Shown piece after piece: positions 28,726 to 37,907 of a DNA stretch of 64,000 bases (positions within the stretch are counted from its first letter, which is position 1; every line of letters starts with the position of its first letter). A model generated the notes under the pieces. The model was not told the origin of the DNA. It was given only the letters and a program-made list of their open reading frames with translations, and made no database searches. The stretch is from NCBI GenBank assembly GCA_902781705.1, contig CACZKE010000012.1, forward strand, positions 1 through 64,000, written 5' to 3'. The stretch is from an uncultured Bacteroidia bacterium (lineage in GTDB: Bacteria > Bacteroidota > Bacteroidia > Bacteroidales > UBA932). Both the position numbers and the translations under genes were made by a program.

Positions 28726-29895
28726 TTATTTGATGGGAATCAGGAACTTGCGTCCGATGATATGGTTGTACCGGTCCAGCACCTCGCCCACGACGTCTTC
28801 CCAGCTGCGCACCAGAGTGCGGGATGCCTGGAGGCCCACCCGGCGCACACGCTCCGGATCTCCCGCCAGCGCCCGGATCCGGGCCGTAAAGGCCTCGAGA
28901 CTGTCCGGAACCACGAACCCGTTGTCGTCATTGCGCAGGATGGATGCCGCCGTCGCCGTTTCCAGCATGACGGAAGGGGTATGCAGGGCGGCGGCCTCCT
29001 TGACCACGATGCCGTCCGTGTCGTACAGGGAAGGGAACAGGAAGAGGTCCGCCGCGGCGTAATACTGCTTCAGGGCCTCCCGGTCCTTGATGACGCCGGC
29101 GAAGGTCACCCGGTCCTCCAGCCCTTTTTCGCTGACCAGTTTCTTCATGTCGGAGGCCGCATAGCCGGTTCCGACGAAGAACATCCGGAAACGGATGTCC
29201 TTCAACTGCTCCAGCGCGTCGATGATCATGCGGACGTTCTTTTCCCAGATATGCTGTCCCACAAAGAGGAGGGCGAATTCGTCCGGGGCGATTCCCAACT
29301 GGTTGCGGGCATCGGCAAAATAGGCGTCGGGATAGTCGGCGACCAGGTCGCTGCCGTTCATCACCACTTCCACCGGCCCCTTGTAGCCGTATCCCCGGAG
29401 GACGTCGATGACGGACTCCTGGGGGACCCAGACTTCGTCGGCACGCTCATAGAATTCCACGACGAGTTTGATGGCCTGGTTGACCAGCATGTCGGAGGGG
29501 ATGACCCGGGAGAAGTCCTCCCGGTACTTGCTGTGGAACGTCGCGACGAGCGGGATATTCCTGAGTGAGGCGACATGCGAGGCGATCCGGCCGGCGATGA
29601 AGGGGGAATGGGCATGGACAATCTTGAAAGGACGCTTGACGATCTTCGCGAGGAAGGTCGGGTCCACTTCGCCGATCCCGGTTACGTACGGTTTCCGGAA
29701 AGGAACCGGGATGGAAAAATAGTCCAGTACCTCGAAATCATACTTGGAATAATCCGCGCCGGAGACGCTGGGCGTGATGACCGACACACCGCCTGCCATC
29801 TTCTGCATCCACTTGGCGTAATTTTCCACACAGATGGCGACGCCGTCCATGATAGGCGGGAAAGATTCGTTGAAAAGGCCGATATTCGTTTCCAT
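28726..29895 (-). CDS. GT4-family glycosyltransferase, probably glycolipid-forming
   Basis: 389 residues with a GT-B fold. N-terminal FNESFPPIMDGVAICVENYAKW and VHAHSPF, and C-terminal LLFVGQHIWEKN, FPSLYDTDGIVVKEAAAL (the EX7E-type donor site) are typical of GT4. The start resembles diacylglycerol glucosyltransferases and PimB-like enzymes. No signal peptide, so it acts on the inner face of the cytoplasmic membrane using a nucleotide sugar. First gene of a two-gene operon with the coiled-coil membrane protein. Confidence 0.9.
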   Translation of the reverse strand: METNIGLFNESFPPIMDGVAICVENYAKWMQKMAGGVSVITPSVSGADYSKYDFEVLDYFSIPVPFRKPYVTGIGEVDPTFLAKIVKRPFKIVHAHSPFIAGRIASHVASLRNIPLVATFHSKYREDFSRVIPSDMLVNQAIKLVVEFYERADEVWVPQESVIDVLRGYGYKGPVEVVMNGSDLVADYPDAYFADARNQLGIAPDEFALLFVGQHIWEKNVRMIIDALEQLKDIRFRMFFVGTGYAASDMKKLVSEKGLEDRVTFAGVIKDREALKQYYAAADLFLFPSLYDTDGIVVKEAAALHTPSVMLETATAASILRNDDNGFVVPDSLEAFTARIRALAGDPERVRRVGLQASRTLVRSWEDVVGEVLDRYNHIIGRKFLIPIK

Positions 29896-29912
29896 AGTTC
29901 TGTCTTATCGTA

Positions 29913-29944
29913 CAAAGGTACGTTTTTTGCTGCACATTGGCCAA
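29913..29944 (-). promoter_or_regulatory. promoter of the GT4 operon (TTGG-N20-TACCTTTG)
   Basis: -7 TACCTTTG (29913-29920) and -33 TTGG (29941-29944) on the minus strand with 20 bp between. The region overlaps the start of the divergent lolA-like gene. Confidence 0.65.
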
Positions 29945-29949
29945 TTTGA

Positions 29950-30477
29950 ATGAAAGAAATGAAGAAGATTTTTGTCCTTTTTTGCCTGGGACTCCTCGCC
30001 CTCAGCGCCGGCGCCCAGGACCTGAGTTGCACGTTTACCCAGAAAAAGACCCTCAAGGCGGTCCATAAAGTGATTCCCGGCTCCGGAAAGGTTACCTTCA
30101 CGGCTCCGGACCATCTGTCCATGATCTATGACGAGCCGGAAGGGGAATACCTCATCATCGAAGGCAACCAACTGAAGAACGCCGTCAAGGGAAAGGCCAT
30201 CACGGTGGACACATCCAAGAACGCCTATATGCGGAATCTCCGCAATACGCTCCTCAACTGCATCACCGGCAACTACGAAGCGGCCGCGAAAGACAATGAC
30301 GCGAGCCTCATCGTGAGCGAGAAGGACGGCATCAAGACCGTCACGCTCCTCGCCCGGAAGCAGGCCGTGAAGGGGTACTCCCGGATCGTGATGGACTATA
30401 ACAGGAAAGGACTTCCCGTCCGGATGGTCCTGGACGAGTTCACCGGTATCGAGACCGAATACACGTTCCAGTATTAA
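29950..30477 (+). CDS. LolA-like periplasmic lipoprotein carrier
   Basis: 175 residues (ATG 29959, MKKIFVLF, is an equally good start). Signal peptide ends in SAGAQ. The body has the LolA-type half-barrel pattern: LSCTFTQKKTLKAVHK, GSGKVTFTAPDHLSMIYDEP, then a C-terminal LDEFTGIETEYTFQY. LolA-like carriers move lipid-modified molecules through the periplasm. It converges on the acyl carrier protein gene with a 4-bp overlap and faces the MMPL exporter operon; LolA-like proteins and MMPL exporters often occur together in Bacteroidota lipid loci. Confidence 0.85.
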   Translation: MKEMKKIFVLFCLGLLALSAGAQDLSCTFTQKKTLKAVHKVIPGSGKVTFTAPDHLSMIYDEPEGEYLIIEGNQLKNAVKGKAITVDTSKNAYMRNLRNTLLNCITGNYEAAAKDNDASLIVSEKDGIKTVTLLARKQAVKGYSRIVMDYNRKGLPVRMVLDEFTGIETEYTFQY

Positions 30478-30713
30478 AGGACTGTGCCTTCCTCCTCCAG
30501 GTAGGTGACGACGTCCCGGACGGTCGTGAACGTAGCGAGCGCCTTGTCCGGGATGACGATGCCGTACTGGTCTTCGATGCGCATCAGAAGTTGGAGGATG
30601 TCCAGCGAATCGGCGCCGAGGTCCTTCTTGATCTGGGCGTCCAGCGTGACTTTCGCGGGGTCCAGCCGCAGTTGTTTGGCGAGGATCGCCTGGACTTTCT
30701 CAAACATTTCCAT
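30474..30713 (-). CDS. acyl carrier protein
   Basis: 79 residues. The phosphopantetheine site is Ser36 in GADSLDIL, with the usual helical flanks (FEKVQAILAKQLRLDPAKV and MRIEDQYGIVIPD). It is not the standard house-keeping context (fabF/fabD); instead it overlaps plsX by one base and ends a lipid operon, so it may serve a dedicated acyl transfer. ATG at 30707 is an alternative start. Confidence 0.92.
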   Translation of the reverse strand: MEMFEKVQAILAKQLRLDPAKVTLDAQIKKDLGADSLDILQLLMRIEDQYGIVIPDKALATFTTVRDVVTYLEEEGTVL

Positions 30714-31732
30714 TATTCTTCGTAGTGTTCATAGCGGCCTACGGCCTCTTCGATCTTCCCGGAGAGCCGGCTCACTTCCATCCGGTAGGCCTGTCCGATG
30801 CATTTCTCCACGGCGACGGCCTTGCTGCTGCCGTGTCCCTTGACCACGACCTTGGAGGTCCCGAGGAGGACGGAGCCGCCGTAATTCTGGTAATTCATGA
30901 ATTCCTTCTCCTCGAGGAACATCCGTTTCATCAGGAGGGCGCCCAACTTGTACAGGGTGCGGGAATAGATATCTTTCCTGAGTTTCTTGAGCAGTTCCAG
31001 CGCCGTCCCTTCCGTCGTCTTGACGAGGACGTTCCCGGAAAAACCGTCGGCCACGACCACGTCATAGGAGCCCGACAGCAGGTCGCGGCTTTCCATGTTG
31101 CCGACGAAGTTCACGCAGTCCGTCTCCTGCAGGAGCCGGTACGTCTCCTTCCGCAGGTCATCGCCCTTTTCGGCTTCCTTGCCCACGTTCAGGAGCGCCG
31201 TGCGGGGATTCTTCACCCCGTACACTTCCTGCATGTACAGACTGGCCATGATGGCGAACTGACGCAGGTGGGCCGGCGTGACCTCCACGTTCGCCCCGCT
31301 GTCGCAGATGCCCACCAGACCGCCGTCCATCGTGGGAAGGATGGGGCAGAAGGCTGGCCGGATGACGCCTTTGATGCGGCCCAGGCGCACGAGGGCCCCG
31401 GTCACGAGTGCCCCGGTGGAGCCCGTGGACACCATGCCGGCGATGTCGTCCTCGTCCCGCAGCAGGATGATGGCCTTCATCATGGAACTGTTGCGCTTGA
31501 GTCGGACGACGTCGGTGGGTTTTTCGTCACAGCCGATGACCTCCGGCGCGTGGATGATTTCCAGACGGGAGGCGTCGTAGGCCTTCCCCTCCAGTTCTTT
31601 CCGGAGGATCGTTTCGTCCCCGGTGAGCAGCAGATGCAGGTCCGGGTTCTTCGCCAGGGCGGCGAGGGCTCCCGCTACGGGCGCCTCGGGCGAATGGTCG
31701 CCGCCGAAACAGTCGACAAGGAGTTTGATCAT
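30713..31732 (-). CDS. plsX: PlsX, acyl-ACP:phosphate acyltransferase
   Basis: 339 residues, full length for the family. LLVDCFGGDHSPEAPVAGALAA at the start, GAxVTGALVRLGRIKGVxRPA in the middle and DVVVADGFSGNVLVKTTEG near the end are PlsX signatures. PlsX makes acyl-phosphate from acyl-ACP for phospholipid synthesis. The neighbours are an ACP gene (1-bp overlap) and a fatty-acid-kinase pair, so acyl-phosphate could be supplied from both ACP and free fatty acid. Confidence 0.96.
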   Translation of the reverse strand: MIKLLVDCFGGDHSPEAPVAGALAALAKNPDLHLLLTGDETILRKELEGKAYDASRLEIIHAPEVIGCDEKPTDVVRLKRNSSMMKAIILLRDEDDIAGMVSTGSTGALVTGALVRLGRIKGVIRPAFCPILPTMDGGLVGICDSGANVEVTPAHLRQFAIMASLYMQEVYGVKNPRTALLNVGKEAEKGDDLRKETYRLLQETDCVNFVGNMESRDLLSGSYDVVVADGFSGNVLVKTTEGTALELLKKLRKDIYSRTLYKLGALLMKRMFLEEKEFMNYQNYGGSVLLGTSKVVVKGHGSSKAVAVEKCIGQAYRMEVSRLSGKIEEAVGRYEHYEE

Positions 31733-31734
31733 AG

Positions 31735-31761
31735 ATTCTTTCGCTTCGCTCAGAATGACAG
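31735..31761. repeat. small dispersed repeat (cttcgctcagaatgaca)
   Basis: Fills the 17-bp gap between plsX and the acyltransferase gene and runs into the latter's 3' end. Same family as the copies at 21571 and 47940. Confidence 0.65.
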
Positions 31762-32883
31762 ATGTTTAACGTAGGAGCGGTAGCGCTTCACCTGTTCGTG
31801 GCGGAAGCGGCGCCACTGGTTCAGGATGGCGTAGTTGTCTTCGAGGTTCAGGTTCGTGTCGGCAAAGCGGAGGGCGGGGTTGTCCCGCAGCATCTCCATG
31901 ATGGCCACGGAGAAGGCGGCCGACACGCCACGGTTCAGGTATTCGGGTTCCACGCCCACCAGGCACAGGTCCAGGGCGTCGGGGTGCCGGATCGCTTTCA
32001 GAAGCCGCAGCAGGGTCCGGGGTGTCAGTTTTCCGCTGCCGCCGGCCAGTGCGCCGGCTAGGGCCGGGAAGGCGATGCCGAAGCAGACGACGCGGTCGTC
32101 CTCGTCCAGGATGACGGCGGAATACTTCGGATTCACCACGAGGGAGAAGTTCTCCAGCATCAGTTTCCGCATCCCTTCTGTGAAAGGGACGGTCCCGTAC
32201 AGCCCCTCATAGGATTTGTCGATGAGGGCGAAGATCCCGTCGGCATAGCGGCGCAGGAAGTCCTTTGCGCCGTCGGACGGACCGAGGCGCAGTTTGTAGC
32301 GCCGGAAAATGAAATCCCGGGTCTTCTGCATGTCTTCCAGCGTCCCGTCGCTCTCGGCCCCGTAGAGCCGGAAGCCCAGCCAATCCACTTCCTTCACGTA
32401 CCCCAGGTGCTCGAGATGGTCGGCGTAGTAGGGGGCGTTGTAGTTCTCTTCGAACGTGGCCTGCTGGTCAAATCCTTCTACGAGAAGCCCTTCCCGTTCC
32501 AGGTCGGAGAAACTCAGCGGGCCGCACACCGTGTCCATGCCGCGTTCGGCCGCCCATTTCTCGGCCGCCCCGAACAGGGCCCGGGAGACTTCGAAATCGT
32601 CGATGACGTCGAACCGCGTGAAGCGGGCGCGCCGCTCCCCGTTCTTTTCGTTGGCTGCCTTCTGGATGATGGCCTGGATCCGGCCGGCGACGGCCCCGTC
32701 CTTCCAGGCGAGGAAGCACACGGAGTCGCAGCAGTCGTTGTACACGTAATCGGCCCGGAAGATCTTCTTCTCGTCCATGTACAGCGGCGGCACGAAACAG
32801 GGATTCCCCGCATACAGCCGGAGCGGGAACTCCAGGAACGCCTTCTGCTCCTTCCTGGTGACAACGGGTTTGACGGTGATCAT
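31750..32883 (-). CDS. GNAT-superfamily N-acyltransferase-like protein
   Basis: 377 residues. N-terminal region FLEFPLRLYAGNPCFVPPL and a later GPLSFSDLEREGLLVEGFD ... NYNAPYYADHLEHLGY are typical of a large GNAT-like family found in many bacteria; the C-terminal half holds a second GNAT-like fold (LVGVEPEYLNRGVSAAF). The substrate is unknown; position between fakB-like and plsX genes suggests an acyl-group or lipid-related role. The 3' end is overlapped by a small dispersed repeat and may have been changed by it (final residues KHLSF). Confidence 0.82.
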   Translation of the reverse strand: MITVKPVVTRKEQKAFLEFPLRLYAGNPCFVPPLYMDEKKIFRADYVYNDCCDSVCFLAWKDGAVAGRIQAIIQKAANEKNGERRARFTRFDVIDDFEVSRALFGAAEKWAAERGMDTVCGPLSFSDLEREGLLVEGFDQQATFEENYNAPYYADHLEHLGYVKEVDWLGFRLYGAESDGTLEDMQKTRDFIFRRYKLRLGPSDGAKDFLRRYADGIFALIDKSYEGLYGTVPFTEGMRKLMLENFSLVVNPKYSAVILDEDDRVVCFGIAFPALAGALAGGSGKLTPRTLLRLLKAIRHPDALDLCLVGVEPEYLNRGVSAAFSVAIMEMLRDNPALRFADTNLNLEDNYAILNQWRRFRHEQVKRYRSYVKHLSF

Positions 32884-32886
32884 GGT

Positions 32887-33756
32887 TTACCGGTGTTTTG
32901 CATGGAAACACACGCTGACTCCGTTCGGTCCGGCGTGGGAGCCGGCCGTGGGGTTGCATACGACATATTCGATGGGGAAGTCGTCGCCGAAGCGTTCCCG
33001 GATCATCCGGCCCACTTCCTGCGCCAGTTCCGGCGCGTCGGTGTGGCCGATGACGAAGTGGTGGGACTTGAAGCCGTCGCCGAGGTCCGCCACTTCCTGG
33101 ACCAGGCGTTCCATGGCCTTCAGGCGGCCCTTCTCCTTTCCGCAGGAGACCATCTTGCCTTCCTGGGACATGTAGATGATGGGCCGGATGCCGATGAGGG
33201 TGCCCATCGTGGCGGCGAGCCCGCTCACGCGGCCGCTGCGGCGGAAGAACTTCAGGTCGTCGGCAAAGAAATACATCGCGAACCGGTCCACTTCCGTCTC
33301 CGCCCATTCGAGGACTTCCTCCACGGTCTTTCCGGCCTTCAGGAGGTCGCCGATCTCGCGGACAAGGGTGTAACTGATGGTCGTGATGCCCTTGGTGTCG
33401 ATCTCATGGAAGTTGCGCGCGGGATACTGGGCCTTGAGTTCCGCCACGGCCTCGTCCATCGCGTTGAAGGTGATGGTCATGGCGCGGGAGAAATGGACAT
33501 ACAGGATGTCGTTTCCGGCGGCGAATTCGGGCTCGAAGTACTCGATGTAGCGCTCCTTGGAGATGGCGCTCGTCGTGGGGAGGACGCCGCTGCGGAGCAT
33601 GTCGTAGAACTCCCGGGCGTCGAAGGTGTCGAAGTCCACGTAGGGATAGACGGTCTTCGCGTCCACGCTGTAGGGCATGCTGATGAGCCGGCAGCCGTAT
33701 TCGGCCGCGACGGCGGGGGTGATGTCGGTGTCGGTATCGGTGAAAAACGTAAGCAT
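32887..33756 (-). CDS. DegV/FakB-family fatty-acid-binding protein
   Basis: 289 residues of the DegV family. DTDTDITPAVAAEYGCRLISMPY is the N-terminal motif, TTSAIS the lipid-carboxylate binding loop, and the C-terminal half has FFADDLKFFRRSGRVSGLAA and the late His region (HHFVIGHTDAP). FakB proteins carry a fatty acid for phosphorylation by FakA. The fakA-like gene is 11 bp upstream in the same operon, which strongly supports the pairing. Confidence 0.92.
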   Translation of the reverse strand: MLTFFTDTDTDITPAVAAEYGCRLISMPYSVDAKTVYPYVDFDTFDAREFYDMLRSGVLPTTSAISKERYIEYFEPEFAAGNDILYVHFSRAMTITFNAMDEAVAELKAQYPARNFHEIDTKGITTISYTLVREIGDLLKAGKTVEEVLEWAETEVDRFAMYFFADDLKFFRRSGRVSGLAATMGTLIGIRPIIYMSQEGKMVSCGKEKGRLKAMERLVQEVADLGDGFKSHHFVIGHTDAPELAQEVGRMIRERFGDDFPIEYVVCNPTAGSHAGPNGVSVCFHAKHR

Positions 33757-33767
33757 GGGTCTGAGGG

Positions 33768-35369
33768 TTAAAACAGGACGAGGATATAGTCATAGACCGG
33801 CTGGCCGCCGGAGGAGAGGATCACTTCGGCGCGGGGATACTTCCGCGCCAGGTCTTCCTGCAGTCTCTTGGAGTGCGTCCCGCCGGCGCCGGCGAAGACC
33901 AGGAGGACGTCGCTGGAGGCGGCTCCCATGGACTCGGCCAGGGCGAGGAGGGCTTCCTCCGGTGTGGGACCGGCGGCGAGGATGTCCTTCCCCGAGATTC
34001 CGATGTATTCACCCTCGTGCACCGTCCCGCTGTCGCGGATGGCACGGGAGACGAGGCCGGTCTTCACTTCCGAAACGGCCTCCGTGAGGGCGGCTTCGAT
34101 GGCGTCGGCGTCGCCGGATTCCGTGTCCAGGTTCGCCAGGGCGTAATAGCCTTCGCCGAGGGTCTTGCAGGGGATGACCCGGATGTCGGATTTGTCATAC
34201 AGGTCCGCGGCCTGCCGGGCCGTCAGGAGGATGTTCGAATTGTCCGGGAGGACGAAGACGGTGTCCGCATCGACCGCGTCGAATGCCCGGAGGAAGCGCT
34301 CCACGGGCGGATTCATCGTCTGGCCGCCCTCGATGACCACATCGGCTCCCAGTTCCTTGAAGGTGTCGGTCAGGCCGGTCCCGGAAGCGACGGCGACCAC
34401 GCCGAAGGCCTTCCGGCCCTGCCGGAAACGCTCCTCCATGTGGTTCTCATGGTGCTGCAGGGTCATGTTCTCCACCTTGACGGTCAGGAACTCGCCGTAC
34501 AGCTGGCAGTGGTTCAGGATTTCGCCGGGGGTGCGGGTGTGGACATGGACCTTGATGACGGAGCCGTCGCGGAAGAAGACGAGGGATTCCCCGTTTTGGG
34601 AGAGCCAGTCGGAGAGGACCGTTTCATCGAAGGTCTCCAGGTCCACCTTGGCGCGCTGCAGCCGCAGGAGGAACTCCGTGCAGTAGCCGAATTCCAGGAC
34701 GCTGTCCTCCGTGAAGGCGTCGAGGTCCACTTTCTGGACCGCCGGAGCGTCGTCAGCCGGCATTTCGGCCGCCTCCCCGTGCAGGGCGGCGCGCATTCCT
34801 TCCGCGATATACAGGAGTCCGGCTCCGCCGCTGTCCACGACCCCCGCCTTTTTCAGGACGTCCAGGAGTTCCGGCGTGTGCTGGAGCGACAGGTCCATCG
34901 CACCGGTCAGCAGGTCGAAGTATTCGTCCAGGTCCCGGCTTCCCGCCGCCGCTTCCACGGCCTCCCGGAAAACGGTGAGGATGGTCCCTTCCACGGGTTC
35001 GGGAACGGCATGATAGGATTCCTCCACGCCGGCCTGCATGGCGCGGGCGAAGGCGTCGGCATCGGCCTCGCGCTGCCCGGCAAGGCCCTTGGCGATGCCG
35101 GCGAAGATGCGGGACAGGATGACCCCGGAATTGCCCCGGGCCCCCGTGAGCATGCCGTCCGAGACGGCCTTGGCCATCTCGCCGATCCCGGATCCTGAGC
35201 TTGTCGAAGGACGGGTCCCGGCCTGGATGGTCATGTACATGTTGTCCCCCGTATCCCCGTCCGGGATGGGAAAGACGTTGAGGTCGTTCACGGTTTGGCG
35301 GTGTGCGGCCAGGGCGGCGGCACCTCCGCGGATCAGGTTTAAGTACAGGTTTGCGTCGATGCGGTCCAT
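33768..35369 (-). CDS. FakA-like fatty acid kinase (DAK2/DhaL domain)
   Basis: 533 residues. The nucleotide-binding DhaL domain (~1-200) has the metal site NVFPIPDGDTGDNM and GARGNSGVILSRIF; a middle domain and a C-terminal DegV-like domain (from ~320, FGVVAVASGTGLTDTFKELG, VFVLPDNSNILLTA) complete the FakA layout. The enzyme phosphorylates FakB-bound fatty acid, giving acyl-phosphate. A small palindromic repeat is inserted in frame near residue 55 (RPSTSSGSG) between the two kinase motifs. The gene directly abuts the MMPL exporter gene. Confidence 0.9.
   Translation of the reverse strand: MDRIDANLYLNLIRGGAAALAAHRQTVNDLNVFPIPDGDTGDNMYMTIQAGTRPSTSSGSGIGEMAKAVSDGMLTGARGNSGVILSRIFAGIAKGLAGQREADADAFARAMQAGVEESYHAVPEPVEGTILTVFREAVEAAAGSRDLDEYFDLLTGAMDLSLQHTPELLDVLKKAGVVDSGGAGLLYIAEGMRAALHGEAAEMPADDAPAVQKVDLDAFTEDSVLEFGYCTEFLLRLQRAKVDLETFDETVLSDWLSQNGESLVFFRDGSVIKVHVHTRTPGEILNHCQLYGEFLTVKVENMTLQHHENHMEERFRQGRKAFGVVAVASGTGLTDTFKELGADVVIEGGQTMNPPVERFLRAFDAVDADTVFVLPDNSNILLTARQAADLYDKSDIRVIPCKTLGEGYYALANLDTESGDADAIEAALTEAVSEVKTGLVSRAIRDSGTVHEGEYIGISGKDILAAGPTPEEALLALAESMGAASSDVLLVFAGAGGTHSKRLQEDLARKYPRAEVILSSGGQPVYDYILVLF
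35191..35212. repeat. palindromic repeat inside fakA (cctgagcttgtcgaagg core)
   Basis: The 17-base core is identical to that at 39226-39253 inside metH. It is read in frame as RPSTSSGS. Confidence 0.75.
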
Positions 35370-37847
35370 TTATGCGCGGATGCTCTTCCGGTACCGGTCC
35401 CATTTGAGTAACTGCCGGAAGATGAAAGGTTCGAGGGAATAGGTGAGGAGGATCGTGATGGCCATGCCGATCAGGGTGATGATGCCGATGGACCGGATGG
35501 CCGGATGGCGGGCGAAGATCAGCGACAGGACTACGATGGCGAGTACCAGGGCGGAGAAGACGATGGCCACCTTGTGGTATTCCAACTTGTCCCGCTGCCC
35601 GGTCCGGGCCTCCGTGAGCAGTCCCTCCATCACGAAAATGCTGTAGTCCACCCCGATACCGAAGATGAATGTGGAGATGACGATGTTGATCAGGTTGAAC
35701 TCCAGGCCCAGGAGGGCCATGATTCCCTGCAGGACATACCAACTCAGGAACATGGGCAGGAAGGCGATGAGGGCCGTGATGAGGTTCCGGAAGGCGAAGA
35801 GCAGTACCAGGAACACGAACAGGGAGGAGATCCACTGCGTGGTATTGAAGTCTTCATGGACGATCTCCACCATGTCCCGGCAGTAGTAGAAGGGCTCCAG
35901 GACGAGGGCGCCGGGACCGGCGACGAGGGCGTCCGAGACGGCGTCCGTGTCCTCCGGCCGGAAGGCGACGTTGGTGAAGACCATGTACCGGCCGCTTTCC
36001 TGCAGTTCGATGTAGTTGTTTACCAGTTCCGTCGGGAATACCTCGGCCGCATACAGGTCCCCGGGCTCATAATCGGCCTCCAGGAGGGCCTGGAAGGGGA
36101 GGAACAGCGACGGACGGAGACCGCACCGGCGGGCGGCGTCGGCGAGCCGGTCGGCGGCGAGGGCCTTGCGCTCCTTCGTCCAGAAGGCATTCCAGGCGGC
36201 GATGCGCGCCTCCTGGTCCTCCTGCGGCTGGAACAGCAGCGGGACGAGGGACGTGTAACTTTGCACAAGGCCGGCGTCGGACAGCGAATCCAACTTGTGC
36301 ATCAACACCTTGTTGTTCCGCAGCGCCTGGTCCAGGTCTTCGTCGTATGCGGCGAAATAGAGGTTCATGAACCCGTTGGCATTCTTCTCGTTGTACAGGT
36401 TCTGGCTCTCGGTGAGCAGCGGCTCGTCGTAGTCGAGGTTCCTCAGGTCGCTGTCGAACTTCACCCGGTGGCTCAGGGCGATGCCCACGACGACCAGGAC
36501 CGCCAGCCCTGCGAGGACCCAGCGGTTCCGGTCCCAGGGAAGGTCGTTGATCCGGTCGATGATGTGGAATCCCTTGTATTTCTTGAACTTCACCTGTTCC
36601 GGCTTCATGAAGTGCGGCAGGAACACGAGGGCGAAGAAAGTATTGCCCAGGAGGGCGAAAGTGGCGAAGAGGCCGAAGTCCCGGAGCAGGTCGCTCTCCG
36701 TGAAGAGCAGGCCCAGGAAGGCACCCACCGTGGTGATGCACCCCAGGGTGACGGGCGTGGATTCCTCCAGGAGCATCTGTTCCACGTCACCCACGTAGTA
36801 GTGGTGGATGAGCACGTGCAGGCAGTAACTGATGGCGACGCCCAGGACGATGGCGCCGAGGCCCAGGGCCATCAGGGACATGTACCCCTTGATCCAGTAC
36901 ATGCAGGCCAGGGAGAAGACGGTCCCGTAGATGATGGGCACGACCTGCTGCCAGATGAAGGTCCAACTGTGGAAACTCAGGAGCAGGATGACGAGGATGA
37001 TGAGGAGGGAAATGCCCACGGTCATCATCAGGTCTCCGCGGATGGTGCTGGCGTTGGAAACGCTCCCGAGGGGCGTTCCGTGCACGAGGACGCGGACTTC
37101 CGGATGGGCGGCCTCGAAGGTCTTCCGCTCCTTGGACAGAAGGTTGTAGAACCGCTGTGCGGCCCAGGAATCCAGCGTGGGGAAACTCGGGGACAGGAAG
37201 GCCAGCGCCACGGTCTTGTCGGGGCAGAAGAAATGCCCGTCTTCGATGGTGTAGCCCCCGGCGGAACCGCCTTCCTCACCGAGGAGGTCGCCGAGCATGA
37301 AGTTCCTCAGTCCCAGCGGGTCCATCGACACCAACTGCGTATTCTCGCCGGTCATGTCCTCTTCCAATAGCCGCAGGTTCTCTTCCATCTGCGCGAGGAC
37401 GGCGTCCGGTTCCAGCGCCGCCTCGAAAGCGGCGTACAGGGACGTGTCGATGAAGGACGGCAGGTGTTCGAACCCATAGTCCATCGCCCCGAGCATCGTG
37501 CCCATGTCGATGGAATGCAGAATTCCGGCGATGAACCGCCCGGCCGTGTCCCGCTGCAGGAGGGAGTCGGAGAATTCCGAGATGCATTCTCCGAGGACCG
37601 ACGGGTCCACGGGATTCCCGGAATCGGCCGACGTGACCTGGATGAAGATCTTGTCCTTGAGTCCTATATCACTGAATGCCAGTTCATTGTCGGTGCTTGA
37701 ACGCGGCAGGAGCTTGACGATGTCTTCCTCGTAACGGAGTTGGATGCCGAAGGCGGCGAACAGGAGGAAACTGACGGCCATGAGCGCATACAGGAGCGCC
37801 TTGTGCCGCTGGAAAAAGTGATAGATCGGAACGAATATCCGGTGCAT
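35370..37847 (-). CDS. MMPL/RND-family lipid exporter
   Basis: 825 residues from ATG 37847; a TTG 15 bp upstream is a weaker alternative. Two halves each show one helix, a large periplasmic loop and a block of five to six helices (for example LGLGAIVLGVAISYCLHVLIHHY and FIFGIGVDYSIFVMEGLL), the 12-helix plan of MMPL exporters. The DYSIFVMEG motif is typical. It heads the operon with fakA, fakB-like, acyltransferase, plsX and ACP, so export or flipping of an acylated product is likely. Own promoter at 37873. Confidence 0.92.
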   Translation of the reverse strand: MHRIFVPIYHFFQRHKALLYALMAVSFLLFAAFGIQLRYEEDIVKLLPRSSTDNELAFSDIGLKDKIFIQVTSADSGNPVDPSVLGECISEFSDSLLQRDTAGRFIAGILHSIDMGTMLGAMDYGFEHLPSFIDTSLYAAFEAALEPDAVLAQMEENLRLLEEDMTGENTQLVSMDPLGLRNFMLGDLLGEEGGSAGGYTIEDGHFFCPDKTVALAFLSPSFPTLDSWAAQRFYNLLSKERKTFEAAHPEVRVLVHGTPLGSVSNASTIRGDLMMTVGISLLIILVILLLSFHSWTFIWQQVVPIIYGTVFSLACMYWIKGYMSLMALGLGAIVLGVAISYCLHVLIHHYYVGDVEQMLLEESTPVTLGCITTVGAFLGLLFTESDLLRDFGLFATFALLGNTFFALVFLPHFMKPEQVKFKKYKGFHIIDRINDLPWDRNRWVLAGLAVLVVVGIALSHRVKFDSDLRNLDYDEPLLTESQNLYNEKNANGFMNLYFAAYDEDLDQALRNNKVLMHKLDSLSDAGLVQSYTSLVPLLFQPQEDQEARIAAWNAFWTKERKALAADRLADAARRCGLRPSLFLPFQALLEADYEPGDLYAAEVFPTELVNNYIELQESGRYMVFTNVAFRPEDTDAVSDALVAGPGALVLEPFYYCRDMVEIVHEDFNTTQWISSLFVFLVLLFAFRNLITALIAFLPMFLSWYVLQGIMALLGLEFNLINIVISTFIFGIGVDYSIFVMEGLLTEARTGQRDKLEYHKVAIVFSALVLAIVVLSLIFARHPAIRSIGIITLIGMAITILLTYSLEPFIFRQLLKWDRYRKSIRA

Positions 37848-37872
37848 GCTTGGGAATTTCAATTAAATCCCA

Positions 37873-37880
37873 CAAATGTA
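37873..37880 (-). promoter_or_regulatory. TAnnTTTG -7 box (TACATTTG) of the MMPL-fak-plsX operon
   Basis: Minus-strand consensus match 25 bp upstream of the ATG at 37847, in the short AT-rich gap after metF. Confidence 0.55.
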
Positions 37881-37907
37881 CGGTTAATTCGTGAGAATTG
37901 AAAATTC

